Shown piece after piece: positions 45,544-55,963 of a DNA stretch of 64,000 nucleotides. Under the pieces are notes generated by a model. It made no database searches. It had not been told where the DNA came from and saw only the letters and a program-made list of their open reading frames with translations. Where the stretch lies: the NCBI GenBank assembly GCA_030280995.1, contig JASXTE010000014.1:29453150-29517149 (forward strand), read 5' to 3'. Numbering within the stretch: position 1 is the first letter of the stretch; each line of letters begins with the position of its first letter. This DNA is from Hemileia vastatrix (Eukaryota; Basidiomycota; Pucciniomycetes; Pucciniales; Zaghouaniaceae). Position numbers and translations under genes: made by a program.

Positions 45544-45971
45544 AATTTTCCACAATTAATAATGTCTGATCCTGGTAAGAAAAATTCCAGATCCCTAATT
45601 GTGGATCCCTGAACATTGATACCCCCTATTGATACACCTGAACATGTATTATTATTTTTCCCTGCTCACTCAGATGCTTGAAAAGTCTTATTTGCAGCTT
45701 CCAGGAAGCATAATATCCCACTCAACACCACTTCTCTCCTCTCTCCCTCCCCTGTCATCAAATTAGTTTCCCAGTTCCTAATTTCCACGAATAGATTTCC
45801 TAATAATCTCCCTCTTACACTTGTTTTATAAAACCTTAGTGCCTGTTCCTCTTTATTGCCCACTTTGCTCCCCCCTTCCTTTGCTCTTCTAGACCTGTAC
45901 TTAGCTTCTTATATTAGCATTATCCCTTCATGCTGCCAGCCAAGTGAGATTGTATGAAATAAAAAATAAAA

Positions 45972-46151
45972 AATCAGTGAAATGGGCTGTATGGTGAGAC
46001 CAGCACTTTTGGTTGAGAAAGTGTGGATTTAAGTGAAAGAAGTGAGTTATTTCACTTTTGAAATCCACCAGTGTTGGGGCTAGTGTTTCAGAAATATGCA
46101 CTTAGATAAGTGTGGATTTGTAAGTGCAGATTTGCCAGAACTGACACCCCC
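45972..46151 (-). mobile_element. Detached end of a copy-2-type TIR element
   Basis: The reverse complement aligns with 59973-60145: GGGGGTGTCAGTTCTGG, then CACTAGCCCCAA and ACTGGTGGATTTCA. No internal genes remain. On its left is gaaataaaaaataaaaaa, an A-rich tail like the one at 51305-51335 (both preceded by gtgagattgta), possibly the end of a retroposon. Confidence 0.55.
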
Positions 46152-46454
46152 TGATATGTAATTTTCATTAATATGAATCAAGAAGATTGGTTGTTAATAA
46201 GGATTCAAAAAAAAAACAGTATAGAACTTTATCAATCTAAAAATAATTTTCATTTCTGGTTGCAGGATTCACCAATGTTAATCTTCTTTCAAAAAAATTC
46301 TATTATTAAGACTTTGACATAAGTTCAAGTCCTTGGATTGATGTTCAATTTAGCTTCAAGGTGAGTTCTGTGAAGTTTAACCATTGTTTTTTTGATTGCT
46401 TTGTCACCTCCTCAAGTTGTGTTCAATTGGTTGTGAATGAAGCATGAAGGTTTG

Positions 46455-46492
46455 CAGACTTGCTAGTATATCCACCTCCCTTGTTTTGTGAA
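46455..46492. mobile_element. Degenerate MITE end
   Basis: gacttgctagtatatccac followed by ctccc and tgttttgtgaag resembles the right end of the CACTA-type MITE (GACTTGCTAGCAAGTCCAC, CCCC, ATTGTGTAGTG). The left end is not clear. Confidence 0.35.
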
Positions 46493-47030
46493 GTTAGCAA
46501 CCTTACAAATTTTCATTTTTCAACAAATGAATAATGTTAATTCAGATATTTAAAGCTTCACAAAATTCCACTGGATGTCACAAACATGACCAATAAAAAA
46601 GCATCAACTATTCAGAACTCAATTGCAAAGCCATCAGACTGTGCCATATTTTCTAGAAATTCCTTATTTTATATCATGAATATGTAATCAAAACCCATTA
46701 GGTATCAAAGCTAATATACCATATTATTAAAGTAGACATTTTTTACAGCCTTCTGGGGTGATGAAAAAGTAAGAAAATGAATAAATTTGCCAACTTATAA
46801 TTATAAAAAAAACTTTACAACCACATCAAAAGATTGCTTGACAATTGTTGGTTCTGATCCAAATAAGGGGGCCAAAAAACTACAAACATCAAGAAGATTA
46901 TTAATCAGACAGAAAAATCTAAATTCTTTCACAAAAAAATTCAGATTTGTATTTTTAAAATATTTTTCCAAGATTGATTTAGCATGTAGACAGTCTGATC
47001 ATTATTTATATCTTAAGTTACACAATCATA
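46493..47030. other. Intergenic, downstream of STU1
   Basis: AT-rich. A plus-strand open frame at 46787-47047 is Lys/Phe-rich and shows no domain; I do not call it a gene. Confidence 0.45.
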
Positions 47031-50000
47031 TTACTCTACCATCATAGCGGTTAAGACTGTTGTGATAGATCCATCAGTGTCTTTGATACTCGGCGACTTG
47101 GGCAATGAATTGGTGGCCGACTTTGGAGATGACAAAATAATCTTTTCATGAAGTGATAAGTCAGTTGTGGAAAGTTGCAAGTTGACATCATTAGTACCTT
47201 CTCCTGCTTCTTGGATGAATGCCAGACCAGCAAGAGGAACCAAGTCTCCATGTAGACTCGCAGGTTTAGGTATCCAAATTGTATCTTCATGATCAAAATC
47301 AACCAACAAGCTTTCGTGTTTATCTTGTCGAGCGGGTTGCCGGTTTTCGGGTGAAAGGTTTTCATCGTTTTCATTATCAACATCATTATTTACATGTTCA
47401 TTCTCCTCCTCCCCCTCTTCCTCACTACAATAACTTCGATTTCCATCTTCATCATTGACTTCGTCCATTGCCTGTACAGCTTCTTCGTCTTTATTCGGCT
47501 GATCTTTACCACTTACTTCAGAGTACATTGTCTGTGCAGATGTGGGACGAGATGAAAATTCGGTTCGATTGCTGGCTCTACTCTGACATCGAGATTGGTT
47601 AGCGGATACGGTTGATGGTCCTCGCGCAAGGCTTCGTGGAACCCGATCAACTGGGAAGTCGGGATTACGGGGATTTTTGGCAACACGCTGTTGTTTAACA
47701 TTGCTGCAAACTACAGGGTTTTTGACTAATTTGCCTCTCTCATTCACAGTAACTTTCGAAGATTTGTTGGGTTGATTTTTTTGACTATGAACATGGGCAA
47801 TTTTACGTGGAACAAATGTCGATTTTTTTAATAATCTGATGGGGTTATGCACGATAGGAGGCGGTGAAGGAGAAGGGGGCAAAGGCACTGTCATAGGAAC
47901 AATCAAATCATTTGGTAGACGAGAGCAAATTCCTATTCGTGGAGGGGAAGGAGGCTGAGGAGCAGGAGGAATAACACGAATTGAAGATGCAACAGAAGAA
48001 GGTTTTTTTGAACTCTGCGTATGTGGATTTGGGACGGTGATACTACTTTTAGAATGAGGGGGTGAAGGGGGCAGTGATACTGATTCTGGAGGCTTTGAAC
48101 CTTCCGCTTGGTTGGTAGGTTTGACTGAAGATGGTTTGGTAGGCTTGAACGCTGCCTTTTTAGATTTAAGGGTGATAGTAGATTCAGTGCTATTGGAGCT
48201 TCCATGTCGTGAGTGTGCCACCTTAGTAATAGTACGCGTTGCTTTTGATAATGTTGACTTTGAAGAGGTCTGTAGAGCTGCTGTACGCCGGGAAGCCAAA
48301 GTTGCTGTGGGTTGTGTATCTGGAAAAGACGCTTGAGATGCACCAAGGCCTACTGAAACTGACTGTGCTACACTTGTGGCTTTGGACGGGTCAAGCGATG
48401 TGGATACAGCTCGAGGCTTACATCCTCGGCTAGCCGTAGATTGACTCATTTCAGATCCTACGGGTTTATTCCCAGAACTGGAGGATGATGGATGAAAGCC
48501 TAAAGTTGTGGCACATCGGGGTGGGCTACGATGTGGATTAGCCACACGGGATGCAGTACCCAGTGAAAAGGATGGAGGACCTATGTTGGAATGCCCATCT
48601 CCATTTTTTTCGGCAGGCACGACTCGACGGGCCTTTAAGGCAACAGGAACGCGGTGGGTAGCAGTACGTACGCCAGCTAACGGGGCTCCAATAGGTAAGT
48701 GTTCAGAATGGGATGAGTTAGCATCAGTAGAATGCTTAGTCGGTTCAACATGTAGGACATTTCTACCCGGATGCAAATTTGTTCGAGAAGCGGCAGATTC
48801 GAAGGGCATCCTAGTAGGAGCATGAATGGTGGGTTGGCGAGAAGTAGACTTTGAAAGTTCTGAAAAATCATCATTTTTGGTTCCATGAGAAACATTCTCG
48901 TGACTTTTAGAGCGCATAATAGGATAGGCGCTTTGGGTGACAACGTCTGCTCGTTCCTGAACGAGGTTAGGTAAGCGTGTTACGTTTTTAGACTCTACGA
49001 AACAAGATTTAGGCCTTCCATTGGCTCCATTAGCAGACTTTCCGCGCTCACTTATAGTGATAGAGTTTACGCTTTGATTTTCTGAAGTGGATTTCGGGAC
49101 TGCTAGATATCTTCTGATGTTAGGAGTGAGAGGCTGTATAAAACTGTGAACATTTTTAATCAAATGGATAAACATAAAGAATAAGGATATATTTTGATTT
49201 CTATGAACCTGATTATAAATGAGCATACCTAGGCACACGAGAGGGCCAAATTTTCTGGTATAAATCCCATATTCGTTTGCAGATAGCTCTAACCTTAGGA
49301 TCGCGATCTCTTCCACCAATTCTGATTACATTTTCAATTTCCAAGACTTTTCTGTTCAGCGCTTCACGTCCAATGTTGGTTTTGTGAGGGTCGGAAGGAT
49401 TATCGGTATCACGCTCGGGAAATCCACCCAAGCAACATAAGATACCCTCTGCACAGCCAAGACGAAGAGTTAAAGATTTATCAGTGAGACCGTGTGCAAG
49501 ATAAGGGATGATGCTTGAGCAATGAGTGCCCCTAATAAGGGCATTGATGGCAACTGAAGCTCTGGCGACGTGTATTTTAGTGGCGCGGCCCAAAAGTTTG
49601 ACCAAAGTGGGAAAATAGAAAGGAAGGGCGGAGTCCCACATGGGACCTAGTCTGGCAGAAGCAGAGATCAGATCGAGGGCAGAACCACTGAGACGGGTAC
49701 GTTCTGTAGCAATTGCATTGGCCAAAGGACGAGAGATCTCGCTATCCTTCCAGTGACGAATAAAATCATCAGGGAAGTCACATGCACCGCCAAGAATAGC
49801 CAGAGTAAATCGCTTGATAGCAGAATCAATCTTCTGCCACGTGTCTTCAGTCTCTTCGAGTGCAAGAGCTGTTTTGAGAAGATCAAACTCAGCAAGACAT
49901 TGGGCGAGGGAAGATACCTATTACAACAAAACAAGGTCAGCCTGGGGCAACACCCAAAAATATAAATAGAATACGCACTGGGATGGACTTTTGAGACTCG

Positions 50001-50122
50001 TTGGATTTCATTTCGTTGCCGGTCGTTGGAAGAATTTCGACTGAGGGCAGTACCGAAAACGCGTCGGTCACGTGAGTCTCCAAGCTGGGCGTCTCTGCAC
50101 GCGCCTTCGCTAATCCTAACAT
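47031..50122 (-). CDS. STU1: CLASP-family microtubule-binding protein
   Basis: Three exons fit one frame: 50122-49979, 49917-49229, 49143-47031, giving 981 residues. Introns are 61 bp (GTGCGT...AATAG) and 85 bp (GTATGC...TCACAG, phase 2). Exon 2 carries the CLASP_N TOG/HEAT domain: EETEDTWQKIDSAIKRF, GGACDF, TERTRLSGSALDL, SIIPYLAHGL, then a helical end (RAICKRIWDLYQ). Exon 3 is a long basic, Ser/Pro/Lys-rich disordered region with an acidic patch near its end. CLASPs bind microtubule plus ends and stabilise spindle and cytoplasmic microtubules. It is shorter than yeast Stu1 or fission yeast Cls1 and seems to lack the first TOG domain and a clear C-terminal one. An in-frame TGA precedes the ATG. 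GC content and codon use are higher than in the transposons around it. Confidence 0.85.
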
Positions 50123-50129
50123 TCAACGT

Positions 50130-50440
50130 CTCCTATTTCTTTCAGCTTCACTCACCCGCAGCTGATCGATATTTCTCTTCTTTCACTAGTTCACTTGTAC
50201 TCTAACTTATCTCTTTATGTGTTAGTTTATCTTATTTTATCCTTTGAACTGTTTGAAGTAAATCTCAGATGCTACTGTGTCTTATTTTATGACTATGGTA
50301 CAAGTGTGTCAGCACTTCTTCTGGAGTTGGATGCCTTGGCTCCACAACTGGCTTTATGTACATAGCATCCCCCCTCTTATTGAGTTCACTTCTTCCATGC
50401 AACAGAAATAAAATGAAAAATTAAAATAAAAAGATGAAAA
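50130..50440. other. Upstream region of STU1
   Basis: Pyrimidine-rich sequence just upstream of the ATG on the minus strand, then AT-rich DNA. The promoter should lie here, but I see no clear TATA box. LTR fragment F2 begins close by, so it may influence this gene. Confidence 0.35.
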
Positions 50441-50519
50441 TTTATTAGATGAGAGACTATGAAAATATGATATTTAAAACACCCAATAAATGTTGTTTAT
50501 CTTTCCACACATTTCAACT

Positions 50520-50970
50520 CAAAATCTTTTCAATAGGTCAGAAACTTGATCTGACAATGTAGACAAACCCCTTAGTACTAGATATAGGCCTTGACCAAGG
50601 GAGTTGGATAAAAACTTGAGTGAAAAACCCCTGTCCCTTTGAGAAATACCAGGTGAGATTAATTTGCTACAGCAAATTAGAGACTGTTACAGTACCCCTT
50701 TTAACAAATTTCTTGACTGCTCAACAAGTCAAGGAAGTAGCACACATAGACTACAAACAAACAAAAAAAGAAACTTAAAATTCAGAATATTCCACACCAG
50801 AAACCAGAGACACAGAGCACTTGTTGCACAAAAAACAGCACTTATACTGAATTCAGGTTGAAAAGCTACACCAGAGAGCCAGTTAAAAGAGTTGAAATCA
50901 ACTGAAAAACTAAACTTGCAACAAACACAACCAATTGTGGCTAAAAAAAGTGGAAACAGAGTAAGAAATA
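50520..50970 (-). mobile_element. Retroelement fragment F2 with LTR start
   Basis: Reverse-complement counterpart of F1. The LTR start TGTAACAG is at 50691 (minus strand), with a purine tract aaaaggggtac before it and the hairpin CTTGACT...AGTCAAG further upstream. The LTR runs toward STU1. Confidence 0.55.
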
Positions 50971-50999
50971 GTGATGTAGATACACAGCAAAAAATGGTT

Positions 51000-52045
51000 G
51001 TTTACCTGCAGACATACTGGTTACATTTTTTCCCTATGCATAAAATTGTATTCAAATTTGAGTTTCATCACAATTTAACACTGGAAACCAGGTGATTTGG
51101 CTACTTAATAGATTTCAATAAGTCCATATTCTAACACAAGTATTTTAATTAATCAAGGGGTTTGATACATGCATGATGTGTATTGATTTTAAACCCCCTC
51201 CCCCTATCATCACCCTGTTCTTCCTTACTCTCAGTGTCTCCCCCCCCCCATGTATTTAGATATCCAAGCCACACTTGCCTCCTTAATGCCCCCAGTTGGG
51301 TGAGATTGTAGGAAATAAATAAAAAATAAAAAACCCCTCCCTTATCCATCTCTTTCCTAAGATCCCTTTTAAAATTATTCACTAAGTCTCCCATCATCTC
51401 TCCCCACAATGCTGACTTGTTTAGGAAATTGAGAGGCAAATTTAACCCACTTGACATGTATAGGACCTTGGCTAGCCTCCCTAGAGCACACACCATGCCT
51501 TCATACAATTTTGCTTGGGTAAATCTCCCTTGAAAAATTACCTCTTCTGATTCAAAGCATTGGATTCACCATATTGCCCCTCTGTCCATCTTCCTCAAGT
51601 GACACTCCTAAACATATTATCCTTTGTCCTGCTGTTAGGATTTAGTTGAGAGGTGAGGAGTAGAAACACTATGGGTACTCTGCATTGTGTGAGGTGGGAG
51701 AGGGGATATTGCATAAGGGGGTTATATGGGGCAAGCACTGTGGAGCACTTCTCATCGGACAACTTATATAGTTATCCAGTTACTTCTTAGTCTCACTGCT
51801 GTATCAGCATAGTCAGTCCCGCCTCACTGTTGGTAACCCCAACATAGTCAGTCTAGTTAGTCTCACTGCTTAGTAGCATAGTCAGTCCCATCCCAGGCTA
51901 GCATTGTGGTTGTACAGATCTGGGTAAGCCTTTGGAGTGCATATTTGGGGTTGTTTGGTATGTAGGGTATAGTTGGGGTTATGGTGTTTTTTATTGGTTT
52001 TTTGTTAGATGTTAGATGATTATTTGTGTTTTTGGATGCTTATGC
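51000..52045. other. Unassigned DNA with an A-rich tail
   Basis: Contains gtgagattgta followed by gaaataaataaaaaataaaaaa at about 51300-51335, similar to 45945-45975. A minus-strand open frame at 51508-51149 has no recognisable domain. 51790-51900 contains short repeats of agtctcactgct and catagtcagtcc. Confidence 0.4.
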
Positions 52046-53160
52046 TGTGGCAGTCTAAAGCTTAGTAGGGCACTGAAGTTTATTATAAAATTATTTTTGG
52101 GAGTTGTATATTGAGATTGGAAAAGCCAATCTAATTTTAAATAGTGACTTTAAAGAAAATTATGTATTAAAAGTGGTTAAAAAGGTTAATTTTATGGGTC
52201 AAGATTTTACAAATAATTACCAGACAGGAAATGAAAGTATAGGCTTAAAAGTGCATGAAAATTAAATTTAGGAGTCTCAAGAACCTTTGGGAACTTTTGT
52301 TGAATTTTTACTATTTTTCTACTATTTTTAATAATTTTATAAAGTATTTTTGGTTATTTTTGATTTTTCATAATTTGCTAAACTTTGATAATTTTTTACT
52401 AGGTGAATAAGGCTGCACATGATACAAAAGTTAGAATGGATTATAAAGGAGAAGTAGCTCTATAATCTGTAATTTTTTTAGATTTTTTATTGATATTTTA
52501 AAGGTTCTAATTGAGTCCAGAAGACCATACAAGCTCCATACAAACTCTGATGATCTCTGGATGAGCTTTGGAATGCTCCAGTTAGAGATAGTAGGTCACA
52601 TGACATACTATGCATATAAATCCTTTAGAATCAAAATTAGACAACATCTAACAACTTGTATTTTAACAATCATTATATAAAAACCAACAACAACAACATA
52701 TATATAACAATTATTCATTATTTCATAATAAAATATAAAATTGTAATACCCTTATAAAAATAACACTTTTACATTACAATATATTAATCTCATTCATCAT
52801 AATAAATATTAAAATATAGGGTACCATTATTAAGGTCTCATCATCAGGAACTTGATTTTAACATCTAAACCATATAAAAATAAAAGCTTCATAAAAAATA
52901 TTTTTCAATCGTTTAAATAACTTTTCTAAATACAGCTTCACTGTTGTGTTTTCCAACCTCATTATTTAAAACACTGATTCTACATCTCAACACTGTTAAT
53001 AAAAATAGATCGTTTTTCATTTCTTATCAAGTAGAGGTTATAGCTTAGATAATTGAGAACTCTTTATGTACTTAAAGGGACAGGGTTTTCTTTGGTTTAT
53101 CCAACTCCCTTGGATTCTGCTTACAGAAAGGCAACTAACTGTAAGAGTCTCTCTACATTA
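52046..53160 (+). repeat. LTR of element C
   Basis: TGTGGCAGTCTAAAGCTTAG at the start parallels the A LTR, and landmarks through to actgtaagagt near the end are conserved. Clearly diverged from A, so C is an older lineage member. Confidence 0.8.
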
Positions 53161-53161
53161 G

Positions 53162-53178
53162 TGGTGCCCAAAATGAGG
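53162..53178 (+). promoter_or_regulatory. Primer-binding site of element C
   Basis: TGGTGCCCAAAATGAGG just after the LTR, corresponding to TGGCGCCTAACGTGGGG in A. Confidence 0.55.
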
Positions 53179-53293
53179 TTTGAATTTTCTGGTTTTAAAT
53201 AAATCTTACTTGATATCAGGACTATCTTAGCCTGCAAGAGGCTTATTTAATGAATGTTTATCTTATTTGAATGGTTTAATCTTATGATTTTGG

Positions 53294-54184
53294 GATGTCT
53301 TCTACTGTTGGATCTGGTGTTTTGGCTTCTGGTGTACCTGTTAGGGCATCAGTAAGGATTGTATCTTAGGATGGGCCCAAGTTTACTGGTGAGGATTTAG
53401 AGGGATTTTTTATAGGTATTAAACTGCTTCTGGATTGGATGGAGCTTTACCTTTGGATATGGTGAATCAGATTAGGTTTTTTATGGGTGACAGAGAGGTG
53501 GAAGAAGAAGTTATTTCTATAGATGGCTATAAAGGTCAAAATTTGGGAAAATCTGAAGATGGAAATGCAAAGAAGGTGGAAAAAGCACCACACAATATGG
53601 GGGGTGGACTTGCTAGCAAGTCCTCAACCTTGGGCCCAAACTCACCACAGATTGAACACACATTGAGCTATTGATAAAGGAACCATACAATCAGGGATGA
53701 ACACCACTCAGCAGAACAGTTATAGGTGGGTGTTCAAGTAGAGTTCAGTATGGGTTCAGTATGAGTTCAGTCTGAGTTCCATCTGAGTTCAGGTTGAGGA
53801 CTTGCTAGCAAGTCCACCCCCTATATTGTGTAGTGAAGGTTTATTCATTGGAGGACCTGAAGAATTTAGCTAGGAAATGTGAATAAAAAGGTGGTGTAAC
53901 ATCTCTGAGTCATTATCATCAGTATATGGTTGAATTCCAGGTGGTTTTGAATTATTTGTTGGAGTATAAAATTTTATATCATGATAATGTATCAAAGTAT
54001 GTTTTTTGGGATGCTATGGGGGAAAATGTTAAGAAAGATGTTTTTCTGGTGCTTATTAATGCTAATTTGATGAAGAATCTCAAAGATGGAGAAATTAGGA
54101 TTCCTGGAATGGAAGTGCTAAAGAATGTTATTTTGGAACATCTGTATGCTCATAATTCTGTTGATTTGGACTCTGGAGAAGACA
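53294..54184 (+). pseudogene. Element C Gag, first part
   Basis: ATG at 53294 (MSSTVGSG), with VRIVS-stop-DGPKF where A has VRIVSWDGPKF (TGG to TAG), then a frameshift and VRFFMGDREVEEEV. The MITE at 53586 splits it; after 53835 the capsid region continues (SLEDLKNLARKCE, then KYVFWDAMGENVKKDV) to the solo LTR. A: DLFWSACSRDIRMDV. Inactive. Confidence 0.7.
53586..53835. mobile_element. CACTA-type MITE, intact copy
   Basis: 250 bp with about 45-bp terminal inverted repeats starting CACYACACAATATRGGGGG and holding the palindrome GACTTGCTAGCAAGTC. Flanked by AAG (53583-53585 and 53836-53838). CACYA ends and 3-bp target duplications are the marks of CACTA/CMC transposons. No coding capacity, so it is presumably moved by a Plavaka-type transposase such as the one at 55964-59327. 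Confidence 0.85.
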
Positions 54185-54189
54185 CTTTG

Positions 54190-55369
54190 TGTCAGCCTAG
54201 GTATCCCCAGGACTGAGTAATTCTGATGTTTAAAATAAGATAACCTTAATTAGATTAGGCTTATAACTTAAAAATAAGGTTAAAATACTTATATATATGG
54301 TTATAATACATATATATATATAATTATTACACTATTATATGACTTACAATAGTTTAAATAGCTTATCCATAGCCTAATTATTCTTATTAAGGTGTTAATG
54401 GAGTCATAATATACTTATCTTAAGTGATATTAAGTAATTATAGATATAAATAAGCTTATATGTATACACAAACCTCATATCCAGTGAAATATGTAGTTAT
54501 ATTATGTATATTTAGGCCTCTAAGTGGGTTTTAACCTCTTAATAGGTTATAACCTTTATTTTTCTGTTTATTTTAGGTCATATGGATGTATTCAGTGGAC
54601 TCAAAATGCCTACACAAGCATATACACCTTTTTTCAGGTGCATATATCCAGTTTGGACAACTTAATCTGCTTCCTTTGATGGATTTTCACCAATTTATGG
54701 GGTGGGATAGCATTACTGGGTTAATATGGATGCTTGGGGATGCTATTGGGGGCTTTGAAAGTTAATTTGGATCCTTTATATGCTTTTTATTTCATTATAT
54801 ACTCTTTGGATGATTTATTTTACCTGTTTCTTTATGGTATCCGCTTTTATCTGTTTATTCTATTTATGGTATGGGTCTGTGGTATCATTAATTGTGATGG
54901 AGGGTCCTCACTGGAGTTCTGGGTGTTTAAAATGCTTGAAGTAGATGCCATGGGGAGGTTATGGGCCCTCAAAGTGCTTTAATTGGCAGGATAGAAGTGA
55001 CATCATCTGGATTGAAGGTCTGTGCACTCCAGTGGATTTTGGTATAAGTAAGAGAGAATTTGACAGGTTATTAAACATCACTTACTTACTACACATCAAA
55101 TAAACATTATTAAACAATTATTATATATTAAAAATATATTATAAAGCATTTATAAATTGATATTATCTTTATATAAGCTATAACTATATTTTATTAATCT
55201 ATTTTCCACCACTAGCATGCATAAAAATCCAAGTATTGTGAGTTTAAATTGAGAATAGCTATTTTATTAGTTTTCCCCTGAGGTTTAATCATTAAGTAAT
55301 TTAACAAAAAGTAGTAGAACCATTAATATCTACTATTAAATCATACTTAGATACTATCACACACTGACA
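54190..55369 (+). repeat. Solo LTR of TGTCAGCC type in element C
   Basis: TGTCAGCCTAGG ... CTGACA, flanked by CTTTG on both sides (54185-54189, 55370-55374). About 1.18 kb, related at its ends and in the TATA/ATCACTTACT region to the B LTR. An LTR with a target duplication and no internal region indicates recombination between the two LTRs of a former element. Confidence 0.8.
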
Positions 55370-55374
55370 CTTTG

Positions 55375-55640
55375 GTCACTCAAGAGGTAGAAGAGGATGG
55401 TGTAGAAGATTTTTCTACTGTTGAAATTTTGGATTCAGCTATTCCTGAGGATTTTGGCTAGCCTGAAGATATTATTTTTGATAAATATTCCATTGGGAAA
55501 GAAGAGGTTTCTGAAGAAGAAGATATTTATGTCACTAATGAAGAATTTTTGGATTTTGGGGAAGATTTTGTCTTGGATGATTTGGAGTCAGATTTAAACA
55601 CAGGGGGGAAAAATGAGGACTTTCAGGCAAGTTGTTTTTT
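55375..55640 (+). pseudogene. Element C acidic coding remnant
   Basis: Plus-strand frame rich in Glu and Asp (VEEDGVEDFSTVEILD, then EEVSEEEDIYV, DDLESDL) with one TAG. It resembles the acidic linkers of A and D in character. It directly continues the retroelement after the solo LTR. Confidence 0.4.
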
Positions 55641-55963
55641 TGTATTTCTGACTTACCTTGCTGTAACCTGGTTAGAACTTCAAGTGATCCATATTCAAAA
55701 CTGCCTCTCATGAATCAGGGAGTGAAATTTGGAGTCCATACTTTTTACTTTTATTAGTTAGCTCAATCACTGGCAGTAAATATTTGTATATATATTTATT
55801 GTCCACAAAAAATATACAATTCTAAAACCACATTAAAAATCAGAATAGCTGCTGGCTATATTTTTTAATGATATCATACAACAAGTATTTGAGAAAACAT
55901 TTGCAAAACCACTAGGATGTGTAGTTTTTGAAACATGACCAATAATTTCCTTGCTATTCATAA
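55641..55963. other. Downstream flank of the Plavaka gene
   Basis: AT-rich. It should contain one end of the Plavaka element, but I could not identify a CACTA-type terminus. Confidence 0.35.

Larger units (their letters stand above)
32936..45626. mobile_element. Tet-dioxygenase TIR element, copy 1, twice interrupted
   Basis: The left end reads TA-GGGGGTAACAAT and the right end ATTGATACCCCC-TA; the terminal 12 bases match at 11. After removing the MITE and element E the length is about 3.7 kb, close to copy 2 (3.47 kb). Contents: Myb/SANT-like frame (plus), Tet-like dioxygenase (minus), then a tail homologous to 62.0-63.28 kb. Subterminal palindromes occur at both ends but differ in sequence, so the pairing of these two ends is likely rather than proven. 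Confidence 0.5.
52046..55640 (+). mobile_element. Element C, broken A-family Ty3 relic
   Basis: LTR (52046-53160), primer-binding site, leader hairpin and gag start related to A. The gag is interrupted by a MITE (53586-53835) and a solo LTR (54190-55369), then an acidic coding stretch continues to about 55640, where sequence around the Plavaka gene begins. No pol or 3' LTR is found. Confidence 0.75.

Noticed and set aside
46787..47047. Plus-strand frame next to STU1
   Set aside because: Lys/Phe-rich, overlaps the STU1 stop, no motif or splice context.
48112..48825. Plus-strand open frames opposite STU1
   Set aside because: Shadows of the long disordered coding exon on the other strand.
51149..51508. 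119-codon minus-strand frame as a gene
   Set aside because: No recognisable domain and it lies against an A-rich retroposon-like tail; I could not support it.
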